Assembly: GCA_045600045.1 (NCBI GenBank)
Contig: JAZRXD010000063.1
Coordinates: 1-64,000 of the forward strand
Source: UBA1715 sp045600045
Lineage (GTDB): Bacteria; Bacteroidota; Bacteroidia; Bacteroidales; UBA1715
DNA: 64,000 nucleotides
Reading direction: 5' to 3'
Both the position numbers and the translations under genes were made by a program. The notes under the pieces were generated by a model that made no database searches, was not told where the DNA came from, and was given only the letters and a program-made list of their open reading frames with translations. Of the stretch, positions 46,610-55,229 are shown piece by piece (the stretch's first letter is position 1; every line of letters starts with the position of its first letter).

Positions 46610-47322
46610 TGAGTCAGTCTTTTCAATTCAAACAATTCAGCATCACACAGGAACATTCTGCGCTCAAATTGGGAACAGACGCAGTTTTGCTTGGTGCGGC
46701 AACGCAATTCGTCAACCCAAAATCAATTCTCGACATTGGCACAGGAACCGGAATTTTAGCATTGATGATGGCTCAAAAATACGATTGCTCAATTTCGGCA
46801 ATTGATATTGATGAAAACTCCATTATTGACGCACTGCAAAATGTTTCAAACTGTCGTTGGGCAAATCGCATTAATCTACAAAATATTAGCATTCAAGAAT
46901 TTGCAAGAAATACAACAGAAAAATTTGACGGAATAATCTGCAATCCCCCGTTTTTTTCGCATAGTCTTACAAATCCCGAGAAAAACAAAGCCGCCGCTCG
47001 ACACACAATCGCACTTACACCAAACGATTTATTTCGGAGCATCGACAAATTATTAAACACCGACGGAAAAGCATCGATTATCATTCCCTCAACCGAAAAA
47101 TTACGATTTTCCGAAGCTGCAGCAGACACAGGGCTTTACATTACACACGAAATTCAAATCTTTCCGTTTGCCAACTCACAATCAGCAAACAGACACATTC
47201 TTTTTTTTGCAAAATCTTGGAAAGAATTTTCATCCTCTTCCATTCACATTAGAAACGAGGATAAAACCTACACAAACGAATACAAAAAACTTACATTCGA
47301 TTTTTACTGCACAATTCGATAA
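46609..47322 (+). CDS. trmN6: tRNA1(Val) adenine-N6 methyltransferase-type protein
   Basis: 237 residues. Class I methyltransferase with SAM motif LDIGTGTGILALMMAQ and the catalytic NPPF of N6-adenine enzymes (ICNPPFFSHS). The N-terminus FKQFSITQEHSALKLGTDAVLLG is characteristic of the YfiC/TrmN6 family, which methylates A37 of tRNA-Val. It overlaps the penicillin-binding protein stop by one base, so the two are co-expressed. Confidence 0.87.
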   Translation: MSQSFQFKQFSITQEHSALKLGTDAVLLGAATQFVNPKSILDIGTGTGILALMMAQKYDCSISAIDIDENSIIDALQNVSNCRWANRINLQNISIQEFARNTTEKFDGIICNPPFFSHSLTNPEKNKAAARHTIALTPNDLFRSIDKLLNTDGKASIIIPSTEKLRFSEAAADTGLYITHEIQIFPFANSQSANRHILFFAKSWKEFSSSSIHIRNEDKTYTNEYKKLTFDFYCTIR

Positions 47323-47471
47323 AGAGAAAATTCTACAAAACGAACATAATTAGATTTGACAGTTTAGTTACAAACTGATTATTATTTGTGACGCACAATT
47401 CTCACATCGCCCGATATTTCAAAAAAAATTTTGCCAGTCTAATTTATTTATCTAAAAAACAATCTTTGCCC

Positions 47472-47520
47472 TTGTTTCATAAAAAAATAATCCTAAATTT
47501 GTAAGTGTACGTTTTACACT
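47472..47520 (+). promoter_or_regulatory. Promoter and operator of the xylose genes
   Basis: TTG at 47472-47474, 19 bases, then TAAATTTG at 47494-47501. Directly downstream lies the inverted repeat AGTGTA-CGTTT-TACACT (47504-47520), which covers the expected transcription start. The same repeat stands at the same place before the GH31 gene. A repressor bound here would block initiation. Confidence 0.72.
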
Positions 47521-47554
47521 ATCTGTTTTTATTATAAATTAAAATTAAATACAA

Positions 47555-48871
47555 ATGGCTAATAAAGAATTCTTTCCTGGTATAGGGAAAATTAAATTTG
47601 AAGGAACAAAAAGTAAAAATCCGTTAGCATTCCGATACTACGATGCAAATAAAGTTATTTTAGGTAAAAAGATGAGCGAATGGCTCAAATTCGCTATGGC
47701 TTGGTGGCACACACTTGGTGCAGACGGTAGCGACCAATTTGGTGTTGGAACCAAAACATTCCCTTGGAACAGCAGCGACGACCCTATCCAAGCCGCAAAA
47801 GACAAAGCCGACGCTGGATTTGAGTTCATGCAGAAAATAGGCATTGAATACTACTGTTTTCACGATGTTGACTTGGTAAAAGAAGCCGACAACATTGAAG
47901 ATTACGAGAAAAATCTAAAGGAGATTGTTGCATATCTTAAAAAGAAACAAAAAGAAACTGGCATAAAACTTTTGTGGGGAACTGCAAATGTGTTCGGACA
48001 CAAACGTTATATGAACGGAGCCTCCACAAACCCTGATTTCGATGTGGTTGCACGTGCTATCGTTCAAATAAAAAATGCCATTGATGCAACAATTGCTCTT
48101 GGTGGTACGAACTATGTATTTTGGGGCGGTCGCGAAGGTTATATGTCGTTGTTGAACACCGACATGAAACGCGAAAAAGAACACATGGCAACAATGTTGA
48201 CAATGGCTCGCGACTATGCTCGCTCAAAAGGATTCAAAGGCACATTCCTTATTGAACCTAAGCCAATGGAGCCAACAAAACATCAGTACGATGTTGATAC
48301 AGAAACAGTTATTGGCTTCTTGAAAGATCACAATCTTGACAAAGATTTCAAAATCAATATTGAAGTAAACCACGCAACATTGGCTGGTCACACATTCGAA
48401 CACGAATTGGCTTGTGCTGTTGACGCTGGCATGCTTGGTTCCATCGATGCAAACCGTGGCGATTATCAAAATGGTTGGGATACAGACCAATTCCCTATCG
48501 ACAATTTTGAACTAATCCAAGCAATGATGCAAATCATCAGAAATGGAGGCTTTAAAGATGGAGGTTCAAACTTCGATGCTAAAACTCGTCGTAATTCCAC
48601 AGATTTGGAAGATATTTTCATTGCACACATTTCCGCAATGGACGCTATGGCTCGCGCTCTTGAAAACGCAGCCGAATTATTGGAAAAATCTCCTATCAAG
48701 AAAATGGTTGCAGATCGCTACGCAAGCTTCGACAATGGTTTAGGTAAAAAATTCGAACAAGGAAAATTGACGTTCGAAGAAGTTTATGAATATGGTAAAA
48801 AAGTCGGCGAACCAAAGCAAACAAGTGGAAAACAAGAATTGTACGAAGCAATAGTTAATATGTACGTTTAG
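47555..48871 (+). CDS. xylA: Xylose isomerase
   Basis: 438 residues. It converts D-xylose to D-xylulose with divalent metals. The N-terminus EFFPGIGKIKFEGTKSKNPLAF is that of class II xylose isomerases. Metal and substrate motifs include YCFHDVDL (catalytic His), FWGGREGYMSLLNTD, EPKPMEPTKHQYD, EVNHATLAGHTFEHEL and SIDANRGD...WDTDQFP. The gene follows the xylose operator; the transporter gene follows after 40 bases. Confidence 0.96.
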   Translation: MANKEFFPGIGKIKFEGTKSKNPLAFRYYDANKVILGKKMSEWLKFAMAWWHTLGADGSDQFGVGTKTFPWNSSDDPIQAAKDKADAGFEFMQKIGIEYYCFHDVDLVKEADNIEDYEKNLKEIVAYLKKKQKETGIKLLWGTANVFGHKRYMNGASTNPDFDVVARAIVQIKNAIDATIALGGTNYVFWGGREGYMSLLNTDMKREKEHMATMLTMARDYARSKGFKGTFLIEPKPMEPTKHQYDVDTETVIGFLKDHNLDKDFKINIEVNHATLAGHTFEHELACAVDAGMLGSIDANRGDYQNGWDTDQFPIDNFELIQAMMQIIRNGGFKDGGSNFDAKTRRNSTDLEDIFIAHISAMDAMARALENAAELLEKSPIKKMVADRYASFDNGLGKKFEQGKLTFEEVYEYGKKVGEPKQTSGKQELYEAIVNMYV

Positions 48872-48911
48872 GGTTTATATTTTATAGTTTATGGTTTAGA
48901 GATTTGAGGTT

Positions 48912-50324
48912 ATGAATGGCAGTAAATTATATCTTTTTAGTATCGTTCTTGTTGCGGTAATTGGCGGACTGCTTTTCGGTTACGATACTGCTGTTATTTC
49001 GGGAGCGGAAAAAGGATTACAGGCATTTTTCATGTCGGCAACCGATTTTACCTACACCGATGGTTGGCACGGAATAACTTGTTCAAGCGCACTAATCGGT
49101 TGCATTATTGGTAGTGCCATTTCTGGTTTATTGGCAACGCGTTTCGGAAGAAAAAAATCTCTGTTTATTGCCGGTATTTTATTTTTCTTATCCGCATTGG
49201 GTTCTTGGTGGCCTGAATTTTTATTTTTCAACTACGGAGAACCAACATTCTCTCTATTACTTGCTTTTAATTTCTATCGTATTATTGGTGGAATTGGCGT
49301 TGGACTAGCATCGGCTATTTGTCCGATGTATATTGCCGAAGTTGCACCTGCAAATATGCGTGGAACTTTAGTTTCATGGAATCAATTTGCTATCATTTTC
49401 GGACAATTAGTTGTGTACTTCGTGAATTTTGTGATAATGAAAAACCACACAATTCTTGATGTTGTTGATGCTGATTGGTACATGGCAACTGGCTGGAGAA
49501 CGATGTTCGTGAGCGAAGCATTCCCTGCAGGAATTTTCGCATTGTTAATTTTAGCAGTTCCCGAAACACCTCGTTTCCTTGCCATGAATGGCAACGACGA
49601 CAAAGCCTTACACGTTCTTTCTCGTATCAACGGCGACGACAAAGCAAAAGGAATTCTTGCCGAAATACACGAAAGTGCAACGGTAAAAACCGAAAAATTA
49701 TTCACGTATGGTTTCTTGGTGATTTTCGTCGGAATTATGCTGAGCGTATTTCAGCAGACTGTCGGAATCAATGCCGTATTATATTACGGTCCACGTATTT
49801 TCGAAGGAATGGGAATGGACAATCCTATGACAATTCAAGTAATAATGGGAATTGTTAACATCACCTTTACCCTATTGGCAATCTTCACAGTTGAAAAACT
49901 CGGACGAAGACCATTGCTAATTGTAGGTTCTCTGGGAATGGCCGTGGGCGCATTCGGCGTAATGTTGTATTTTGCGTTAGGTGGATTTGAAGGTTCTTTG
50001 CCTGGATTGTTTGCTGCAACAAGCATTATGATTTACACCGCTTGTTTCATGTTCAGCTGGGGACCAATTTGCTGGGTAATGATTTCCGAAATATTTCCAA
50101 ACACAATTCGCGGTGCCGCAGTGGCTGTTGCCGTTGCTTTCCAATGGATTTCGAACTTTGCTGTAAGTTCTTCATTCGTTTCAATGTTGAATTGGTCGCC
50201 AGCAGGGACATATTCAATTTTTGGAATAATCTGCGTAATTGCCGCTATCTTCGTTTGGAAACTTGTACCTGAAACCAAAGGCAAAACCTTGGAAGAAATG
50301 GCAAACCTTTGGAAAACCAGATAA
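48912..50324 (+). CDS. xylE: MFS sugar:proton symporter (xylose type)
   Basis: 470 residues with 12 membrane spans. Sugar-porter motifs: GGLLFGYDTAVISGAE at the N-terminus, RFGRKKSL, YIAEVAPANMRGTLVSWNQ, PETPRFL, QQTVGINAVLYYGP, and PETKGKTLEEM near the end. These match XylE. The position directly after xylA supports D-xylose uptake, though a related sugar is possible. The expected xylulokinase gene (xylB) is not here. Confidence 0.88.
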   Translation: MNGSKLYLFSIVLVAVIGGLLFGYDTAVISGAEKGLQAFFMSATDFTYTDGWHGITCSSALIGCIIGSAISGLLATRFGRKKSLFIAGILFFLSALGSWWPEFLFFNYGEPTFSLLLAFNFYRIIGGIGVGLASAICPMYIAEVAPANMRGTLVSWNQFAIIFGQLVVYFVNFVIMKNHTILDVVDADWYMATGWRTMFVSEAFPAGIFALLILAVPETPRFLAMNGNDDKALHVLSRINGDDKAKGILAEIHESATVKTEKLFTYGFLVIFVGIMLSVFQQTVGINAVLYYGPRIFEGMGMDNPMTIQVIMGIVNITFTLLAIFTVEKLGRRPLLIVGSLGMAVGAFGVMLYFALGGFEGSLPGLFAATSIMIYTACFMFSWGPICWVMISEIFPNTIRGAAVAVAVAFQWISNFAVSSSFVSMLNWSPAGTYSIFGIICVIAAIFVWKLVPETKGKTLEEMANLWKTR

Positions 50325-50363
50325 TAAAGAACCATTTTTATTTGACTAACATTCGAAATGACC

Positions 50364-50393
50364 AAAAGGAAAGTATGAAAATGCTTTCCTTTT
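50364..50393 (+). terminator. Terminator after the xylA-xylE unit
   Basis: AAAAGGAAAG pairs perfectly with CTTTCCTTTT around a ten-base loop; the T-rich arm serves as the T run. Confidence 0.75.
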
Positions 50394-50533
50394 ACATATC
50401 CTATTCCATTTATTAGAACCAATTTGTTTTCAGCAAACTGTTATCTGTACGATTTGAAACATTTTTTTATTTTTGCCAACGATAATTGTGCAATTAAGGA
50501 TGTTCCCATTCACAATAAGTGTTAAAATATAGC

Positions 50534-51316
50534 ATGTTACCGCTCGAAAAATATTACAATCGGCACAAAGAAAATCTCCGTTTGCAACGCCGCCACGGAT
50601 TAGTGGAATTTCGCGTTGCACTCAAATATATTTTGGATTATCTCCCCAAAAACGAAGACAAAAAATCCATAAAGATTCTTGATTTAGGGGCAGGAACCGG
50701 ACGCTACACAATCGAACTGCATAACATGGGTTACGATATTCTTGCAGTGGAACCAGTTCAACACAACATAGACGTAATGCTGCAAAATGCTCCCTATGTA
50801 CAAGCCCAAAAAGGAAATGCGCTTGATTTATCATTTTTACAAAACGAAACTTTCGACGCAGTAATCGCTTTCGGACCTATGTATCATTTGATTAGCGAAA
50901 AAGACAAACTACAAGCTTTGAGTGAAATCAAACGTGTGGCAAAACCCGATGCTGTTATTTTCATTGCATATATACAAAATGATTACAGCATTTTAACATA
51001 TTGTTTTGCAGAAAATCGAATGCCAGAATTGGTAAAAAACGGCTTTGTTGACGAAAACTTCCATATCCATGCTGCCGAAGACGAGATGTACGATTTTACT
51101 TCATTGGAATACATTGAAAAATTAAATCAAAAAGCAGGATTTCAACGACTTACAATTCTTTCTCCTGACGGACCTTCGGATTATATGCGCACGCAACTCA
51201 ACTATATGTCCGACGAAACCTTCGAACTTTTCATAAAATATCAAATGTGCCGCGCCGAGCAAAAAGATTTGCTTGCAGCGGGTTCCCACTTAGTTGATAT
51301 TGTGAAAAAAATGTAA
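50534..51316 (+). CDS. Class I SAM-dependent methyltransferase
   Basis: 260 residues. SAM motif I is ILDLGAGTGRYTIELHNMGY and motif II FDAVIAFGPMYHLIS. The type is a small-molecule methyltransferase; I do not recognise the substrate. It lies alone between the xylose unit and the GH31 gene, on the same strand. I chose ATG 50534 (MLPLEKYYNRHKENLRLQRR); a GTG five codons upstream is less likely. Confidence 0.8.
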   Translation: MLPLEKYYNRHKENLRLQRRHGLVEFRVALKYILDYLPKNEDKKSIKILDLGAGTGRYTIELHNMGYDILAVEPVQHNIDVMLQNAPYVQAQKGNALDLSFLQNETFDAVIAFGPMYHLISEKDKLQALSEIKRVAKPDAVIFIAYIQNDYSILTYCFAENRMPELVKNGFVDENFHIHAAEDEMYDFTSLEYIEKLNQKAGFQRLTILSPDGPSDYMRTQLNYMSDETFELFIKYQMCRAEQKDLLAAGSHLVDIVKKM

Positions 51317-51341
51317 CAAATTCTACTTTATTCATTTAGAA

Positions 51342-51394
51342 TTGGTATTTTCTCATAAATATGCCTATATTCGCTAAGTGTAAATAATACACTT
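51342..51394 (+). promoter_or_regulatory. Promoter and operator of the GH31 gene, twin of the xylA site
   Basis: TTG at 51342-51344, 21 bases, then TATATTCG at 51366-51373 (one mismatch to TAnnTTTG). Then AAGTGTA-AATAA-TACACTT (51376-51394), the same 6-bp core arms and 5-base spacer as before xylA, with its centre 12 bases after the -7 box (11 in xylA). Confidence 0.7.
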
Positions 51395-51422
51395 TTAAAA
51401 TACTATTTTATAAAAAAATAAT

Positions 51423-54227
51423 ATGAAACATTTCACCAAACTATTGTTGGCAGCTGCACTTGTATGCATGTTCAGTTGTTCAGGTCCAAAACTAACTGAT
51501 GTTAAAAATGGTATTCAGTTTCAAACTGATTCGGCTGTTGTTCAAGTACAATTCTACAAAGACAATATTGTCCGCGTGATGAAAACGCCTAATTCTTTGG
51601 AAAAGAAGAGTTTAATTGTCGTTGAGGATTCTTTGCCACAAGTTGATTTTAAAGTTTCTTCTTCTAAAAAAATCGTAACGCTTGAAAGCAAGGAACTTAC
51701 TGTTGAAATTTGCACAAAAACCGGTGCCGTTACATACATCCAAAAAGGAAATCAAATTCTCAAAGAAAAAGATTTTCCTTCGTTCAAAACATACGAATCG
51801 GAAAACGAAAAGGCTTACAGCGTAGCACAATCATTTGATTTAACCGCAGATGAAGCTATTTACGGATTGGGACAACATCAAAACGGTTTAATGAACTATC
51901 GCAACAGCGAAGTCAAATTAGTACAAACAAATACAGATGCGGTTATTCCGTTCCTTTGGTCAACAAACGGATATGGAATTTTGTGGGATAATTATTCAAA
52001 GACAATTCTCACCGACAACGAAAATGGTTGCACAATTTGGTCGGATGTGGCCGATAATCTTGACTACTACGTGATTGTTGACGAAAAATCCGACAATGTG
52101 ATTTCTGGGTATCGTTACTTAACAGGAAAGGCTCCAATGTTCGGCAAATGGGCGTATGGCTATTGGCAATGCAAGGAACATTATCACACACAAGAAGAAT
52201 TGTTGAATGTTGCTCGTAAGTATCGCCAACTAGGCTATCCTTGCGATGTGATTATTCAAGACTGGAATTATTGGGGCGATATGTTACAATGGGGCAGCAT
52301 GGGTTACGATAAAAATCGTTATCCCGATGCAAAAGCGTTGAATGATGAACTTCACGCAAAACATTTCCATTCTATGATTTCGGTTTGGCCAGCTATTGGT
52401 CCAAATGCAGGAACAATTTATAAAGATTTTGAATCACAAGGATTTTTGTTCAATAAGATTGGTTGGGCTGGTTTCAAATATTACGACGCCTACAATCCAG
52501 AAGCGGTGAAATTGTACTACAAATATCTTAAAAATGGTCTTGCCGTTGATGGGTGGGACGGCTGGTGGTTCGATTCTACAGAACCAGACATCACCAATGC
52601 TCTTACAAAAGAGTCAACGGAATACGATTTGAAAACAACTGGCAAAAACGATCTTGGTTCTTTCGACCGCTATTTGAACACGTTCTCGTTGGTTGAATTG
52701 ACAAACCTTCACGAAATGATGAAAAATGACGCACTTGCACAACCAAGTGAGAAACAACAACGTCAATATATTCTTACGCGTTCGACATTCGCTGGTCAAC
52801 AACGTGCTGCTGCGGTTACGTGGAGTGGCGATATTGGCGCAGCATGGGATATTTACCAAAACCAAATCACGGCTGGTTTGAACCACTGTATGTCTGGCGT
52901 TCCGTATTGGACATTCGATATTGGTGCTTTTGTACTTTGTTCGTACGAAGGAGTTTTCAGCAACGACAAGAAAGATCCTGCTTATCAGGAATTGTACACC
53001 CGAATGTTCCAATTTTGCTCTTTCTGCCCTATTTTCCGTTCTCATGGTTCCGAAACGCCACGCGAAATTTGGGAATTTGGAGAATTTACACCAACCTTGG
53101 TAAAATTCGACCAATTGCGCTATCGCTTGTTGCCGTACATTTATACGCAAGCATGGAAAATTTACAACAACGACTACACCATTATGCGTGGTTTGGCGAT
53201 GGATTTTCCAAAAGATAAAAATGTATATAATTTGAAAGATGAATATATGTTTGGTCCATCAATTTTGGTCGCACCAGTTACCGAACAACAAAAATACCGC
53301 GCGCCTCAACGCAGTGTTGAAGTTCCGACATCGGCATTTACAACTAAAGATGGTAAACCTGGTTTACACGCACAATTCTATAAAGACAACAAATATCAAA
53401 ATCTTGCGTGCGATACTATTGTTGAGAAAGTCAACGTTCATTGGTATTGCGAACGTCCATACTATGCAACAGATTCTATGTTCGCAATTCGTTATGATGG
53501 TTATTTGACAGTTCCAGAATCAGGAAAATATCGTTTCCATATCAAAAATTTCGATGCCAAACGTATGTATATCAATGGAAAAGAAGTTAAACAAACCGAA
53601 GGCGGAACCGAAAAATATACAGAATACGTAACATTGGAAGCAGGCAAGAAATATGATTTTTTGCTTGAAACAGAAAATTCATCGTCGGGAGCAGCTCGTA
53701 CAATCTTATGCTGGAAAACACCATCAATGTTAGCAGAAGATGCACAACCATTGAGAGAAGAAGAAATACACACAACTCGTCCAGTGTATTTGCCAGCAGG
53801 TTGCGATTGGTTTGATTTCTGGACAAATAAACAATATAATGGCGGACAAACTGTTCAGGCAAATGCCGAAATTGAAACAATGCCATTGTTCGTACGTGCC
53901 GGCTCAATTATTCCTATGGCAAAAGTGAAACAATATGCAACGGAATGTGCCGACGAAGAGCTTGAAGTCCGCGTATATGCGGGTGCCGATGGTTCTTTCA
54001 CTTTGTACGAAGATGAAAATGACAACTACAACTACGAAAAAGGTGTTTATGCAACAATAGATTTCAATTGGGATGAGAAAAACCAAACACTTACAATTTC
54101 TGACAGAAAAGGAGAATACCCAGGAATGTTGCAAGAAAGAACTTTCAACATCGTTAATTTTTCTGGAAAATCAATCGAGAGAAAATCAGTAAATTATAGC
54201 GGTAAAAAAGTCACAATCTCTTTCTAA
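51423..54227 (+). CDS. GH31 glycosidase lipoprotein with PA14 domain (likely alpha-xylosidase)
   Basis: 934 residues. A lipoprotein signal ends at Cys19 (CMFSC). An N-terminal beta-sandwich is followed by the GH31 barrel with the nucleophile Asp384 in WWFDSTEPD and the acid/base Asp470 in TWSGDIGAAWD. A PA14 domain (about residues 645-765) interrupts the C-terminal beta domain: PVTEQQKYR before and RPVYLPAGCDWFDFW after. Enzymes of this kind remove alpha-xylose from xyloglucan fragments. The operator shared with xylA supports xylose release, but alpha-glucosidase activity is not excluded. It probably sits on a cell membrane surface. Confidence 0.88.
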   Translation: MKHFTKLLLAAALVCMFSCSGPKLTDVKNGIQFQTDSAVVQVQFYKDNIVRVMKTPNSLEKKSLIVVEDSLPQVDFKVSSSKKIVTLESKELTVEICTKTGAVTYIQKGNQILKEKDFPSFKTYESENEKAYSVAQSFDLTADEAIYGLGQHQNGLMNYRNSEVKLVQTNTDAVIPFLWSTNGYGILWDNYSKTILTDNENGCTIWSDVADNLDYYVIVDEKSDNVISGYRYLTGKAPMFGKWAYGYWQCKEHYHTQEELLNVARKYRQLGYPCDVIIQDWNYWGDMLQWGSMGYDKNRYPDAKALNDELHAKHFHSMISVWPAIGPNAGTIYKDFESQGFLFNKIGWAGFKYYDAYNPEAVKLYYKYLKNGLAVDGWDGWWFDSTEPDITNALTKESTEYDLKTTGKNDLGSFDRYLNTFSLVELTNLHEMMKNDALAQPSEKQQRQYILTRSTFAGQQRAAAVTWSGDIGAAWDIYQNQITAGLNHCMSGVPYWTFDIGAFVLCSYEGVFSNDKKDPAYQELYTRMFQFCSFCPIFRSHGSETPREIWEFGEFTPTLVKFDQLRYRLLPYIYTQAWKIYNNDYTIMRGLAMDFPKDKNVYNLKDEYMFGPSILVAPVTEQQKYRAPQRSVEVPTSAFTTKDGKPGLHAQFYKDNKYQNLACDTIVEKVNVHWYCERPYYATDSMFAIRYDGYLTVPESGKYRFHIKNFDAKRMYINGKEVKQTEGGTEKYTEYVTLEAGKKYDFLLETENSSSGAARTILCWKTPSMLAEDAQPLREEEIHTTRPVYLPAGCDWFDFWTNKQYNGGQTVQANAEIETMPLFVRAGSIIPMAKVKQYATECADEELEVRVYAGADGSFTLYEDENDNYNYEKGVYATIDFNWDEKNQTLTISDRKGEYPGMLQERTFNIVNFSGKSIERKSVNYSGKKVTISF

Positions 54228-54247
54228 GAAACAATACAATTTTATAC

Positions 54248-54282
54248 AAAAGATGCCACACAATCTGTATGGCATCTTTTTT
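54248..54282 (+). terminator. Terminator after the GH31 gene
   Basis: AAAAGATGCCA pairs perfectly with TGGCATCTTTT over 11 bp around an 11-base loop, with T extending after it. Confidence 0.85.
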
Positions 54283-54357
54283 CAATAATAAAATAATTGT
54301 GAAATATGAAACTATCCCCTTCCACAAAAAGGATTTTACATTTCCACCAGTTTTAAC

Positions 54358-55206
54358 TTATTCTTTCACAAACTTTTGACTTTCAGCACCATTCACAACC
54401 AACGTGTAAACACCTTTAGGTAACATTGAAACATTTATGTTTGCAGTTTCCCCACATTCTGTTTGTAAGACTTTTTTGCCTTGCATATCGAAAATCTTGA
54501 TTTCGTTGTTGGTTGTTGGCAAAGTTAGTTGCAAAAGGTCTTTTACCGGATTAGAAGAAATAGCGATTTGTTGCTTCGGTAAATCAATAGCAGAAGGTCC
54601 GTCATGTCGAGACAGCGGTTCCGTATACAGAACTTCTCCTGTCGATTCATCCATAACTACCTTCAATCCGTCAATACTAATTTGTTTATCGAAAACATTA
54701 ACAACGTATGCATAATGTAAAGTTGCATCTTCGTTGTTGAGATAATTCTTAGAGATTACTTTTTCTTTATCATATTGAACATATTGAAAACCATAATCCG
54801 GATCCGACGCAGAAAGCTCTTTTCTTGCTATTGCCTCAATTTCTGTTTCGGACAATTCTGTTCCTTTTTGTAAAGATTCCAACGATGAATAATATTTACC
54901 ATTGACCCTTGTGATTTTGTCACCTTCAATGTAAACCAACATATTGCCACCTTCAACTCTATACTCTCCCAAATATTGATACATTCTTAGTAGTTTCGCA
55001 TTATCATCCAGATAACCGTTCTCCTCTCTGTACACCTTAAAAGTTGTGTTCGGTGATTCAAGCGAAAGAATTTGTTTAACGGTTTGGCCTATTATTGATT
55101 CATCATACAATACACCATCGTCAAATGTGAGAAAAGCGCTTTTTTGTTCTTGGGCGAAACAAAATTCGCACAAGAGTAAACTTAGAATAATAAAAACCTT
55201 TTTCAT
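54358..55206 (-). CDS. Propeptide-only paralogue of the neighbouring M4 protease, with T9SS tail
   Basis: 282 residues: signal peptide (MKKVFIILSLLLCEFCFAQ); a fungalysin/thermolysin-type propeptide region (about residues 35-210); and a type A T9SS C-terminal domain (about 212-282, ISSNPVKDLLQL ... KIFDMQGKKVLQ ... LPKGVYTLVVNG). Long segments match the N-terminal part of the M4 protease upstream almost word for word (NTTFKVYREE, DDNAK, QYLGEYR, KVISKNY). No peptidase domain is present: the chain goes from propeptide straight to the sorting tail. It starts 24 bases after the protease gene. I infer a secreted inhibitor or chaperone of the protease; a remnant of a deleted duplicate is the alternative. 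Confidence 0.8.
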   Translation of the reverse strand: MKKVFIILSLLLCEFCFAQEQKSAFLTFDDGVLYDESIIGQTVKQILSLESPNTTFKVYREENGYLDDNAKLLRMYQYLGEYRVEGGNMLVYIEGDKITRVNGKYYSSLESLQKGTELSETEIEAIARKELSASDPDYGFQYVQYDKEKVISKNYLNNEDATLHYAYVVNVFDKQISIDGLKVVMDESTGEVLYTEPLSRHDGPSAIDLPKQQIAISSNPVKDLLQLTLPTTNNEIKIFDMQGKKVLQTECGETANINVSMLPKGVYTLVVNGAESQKFVKE

Positions 55207-55229
55207 AATGTTTTTAATTTAATTGTTAG

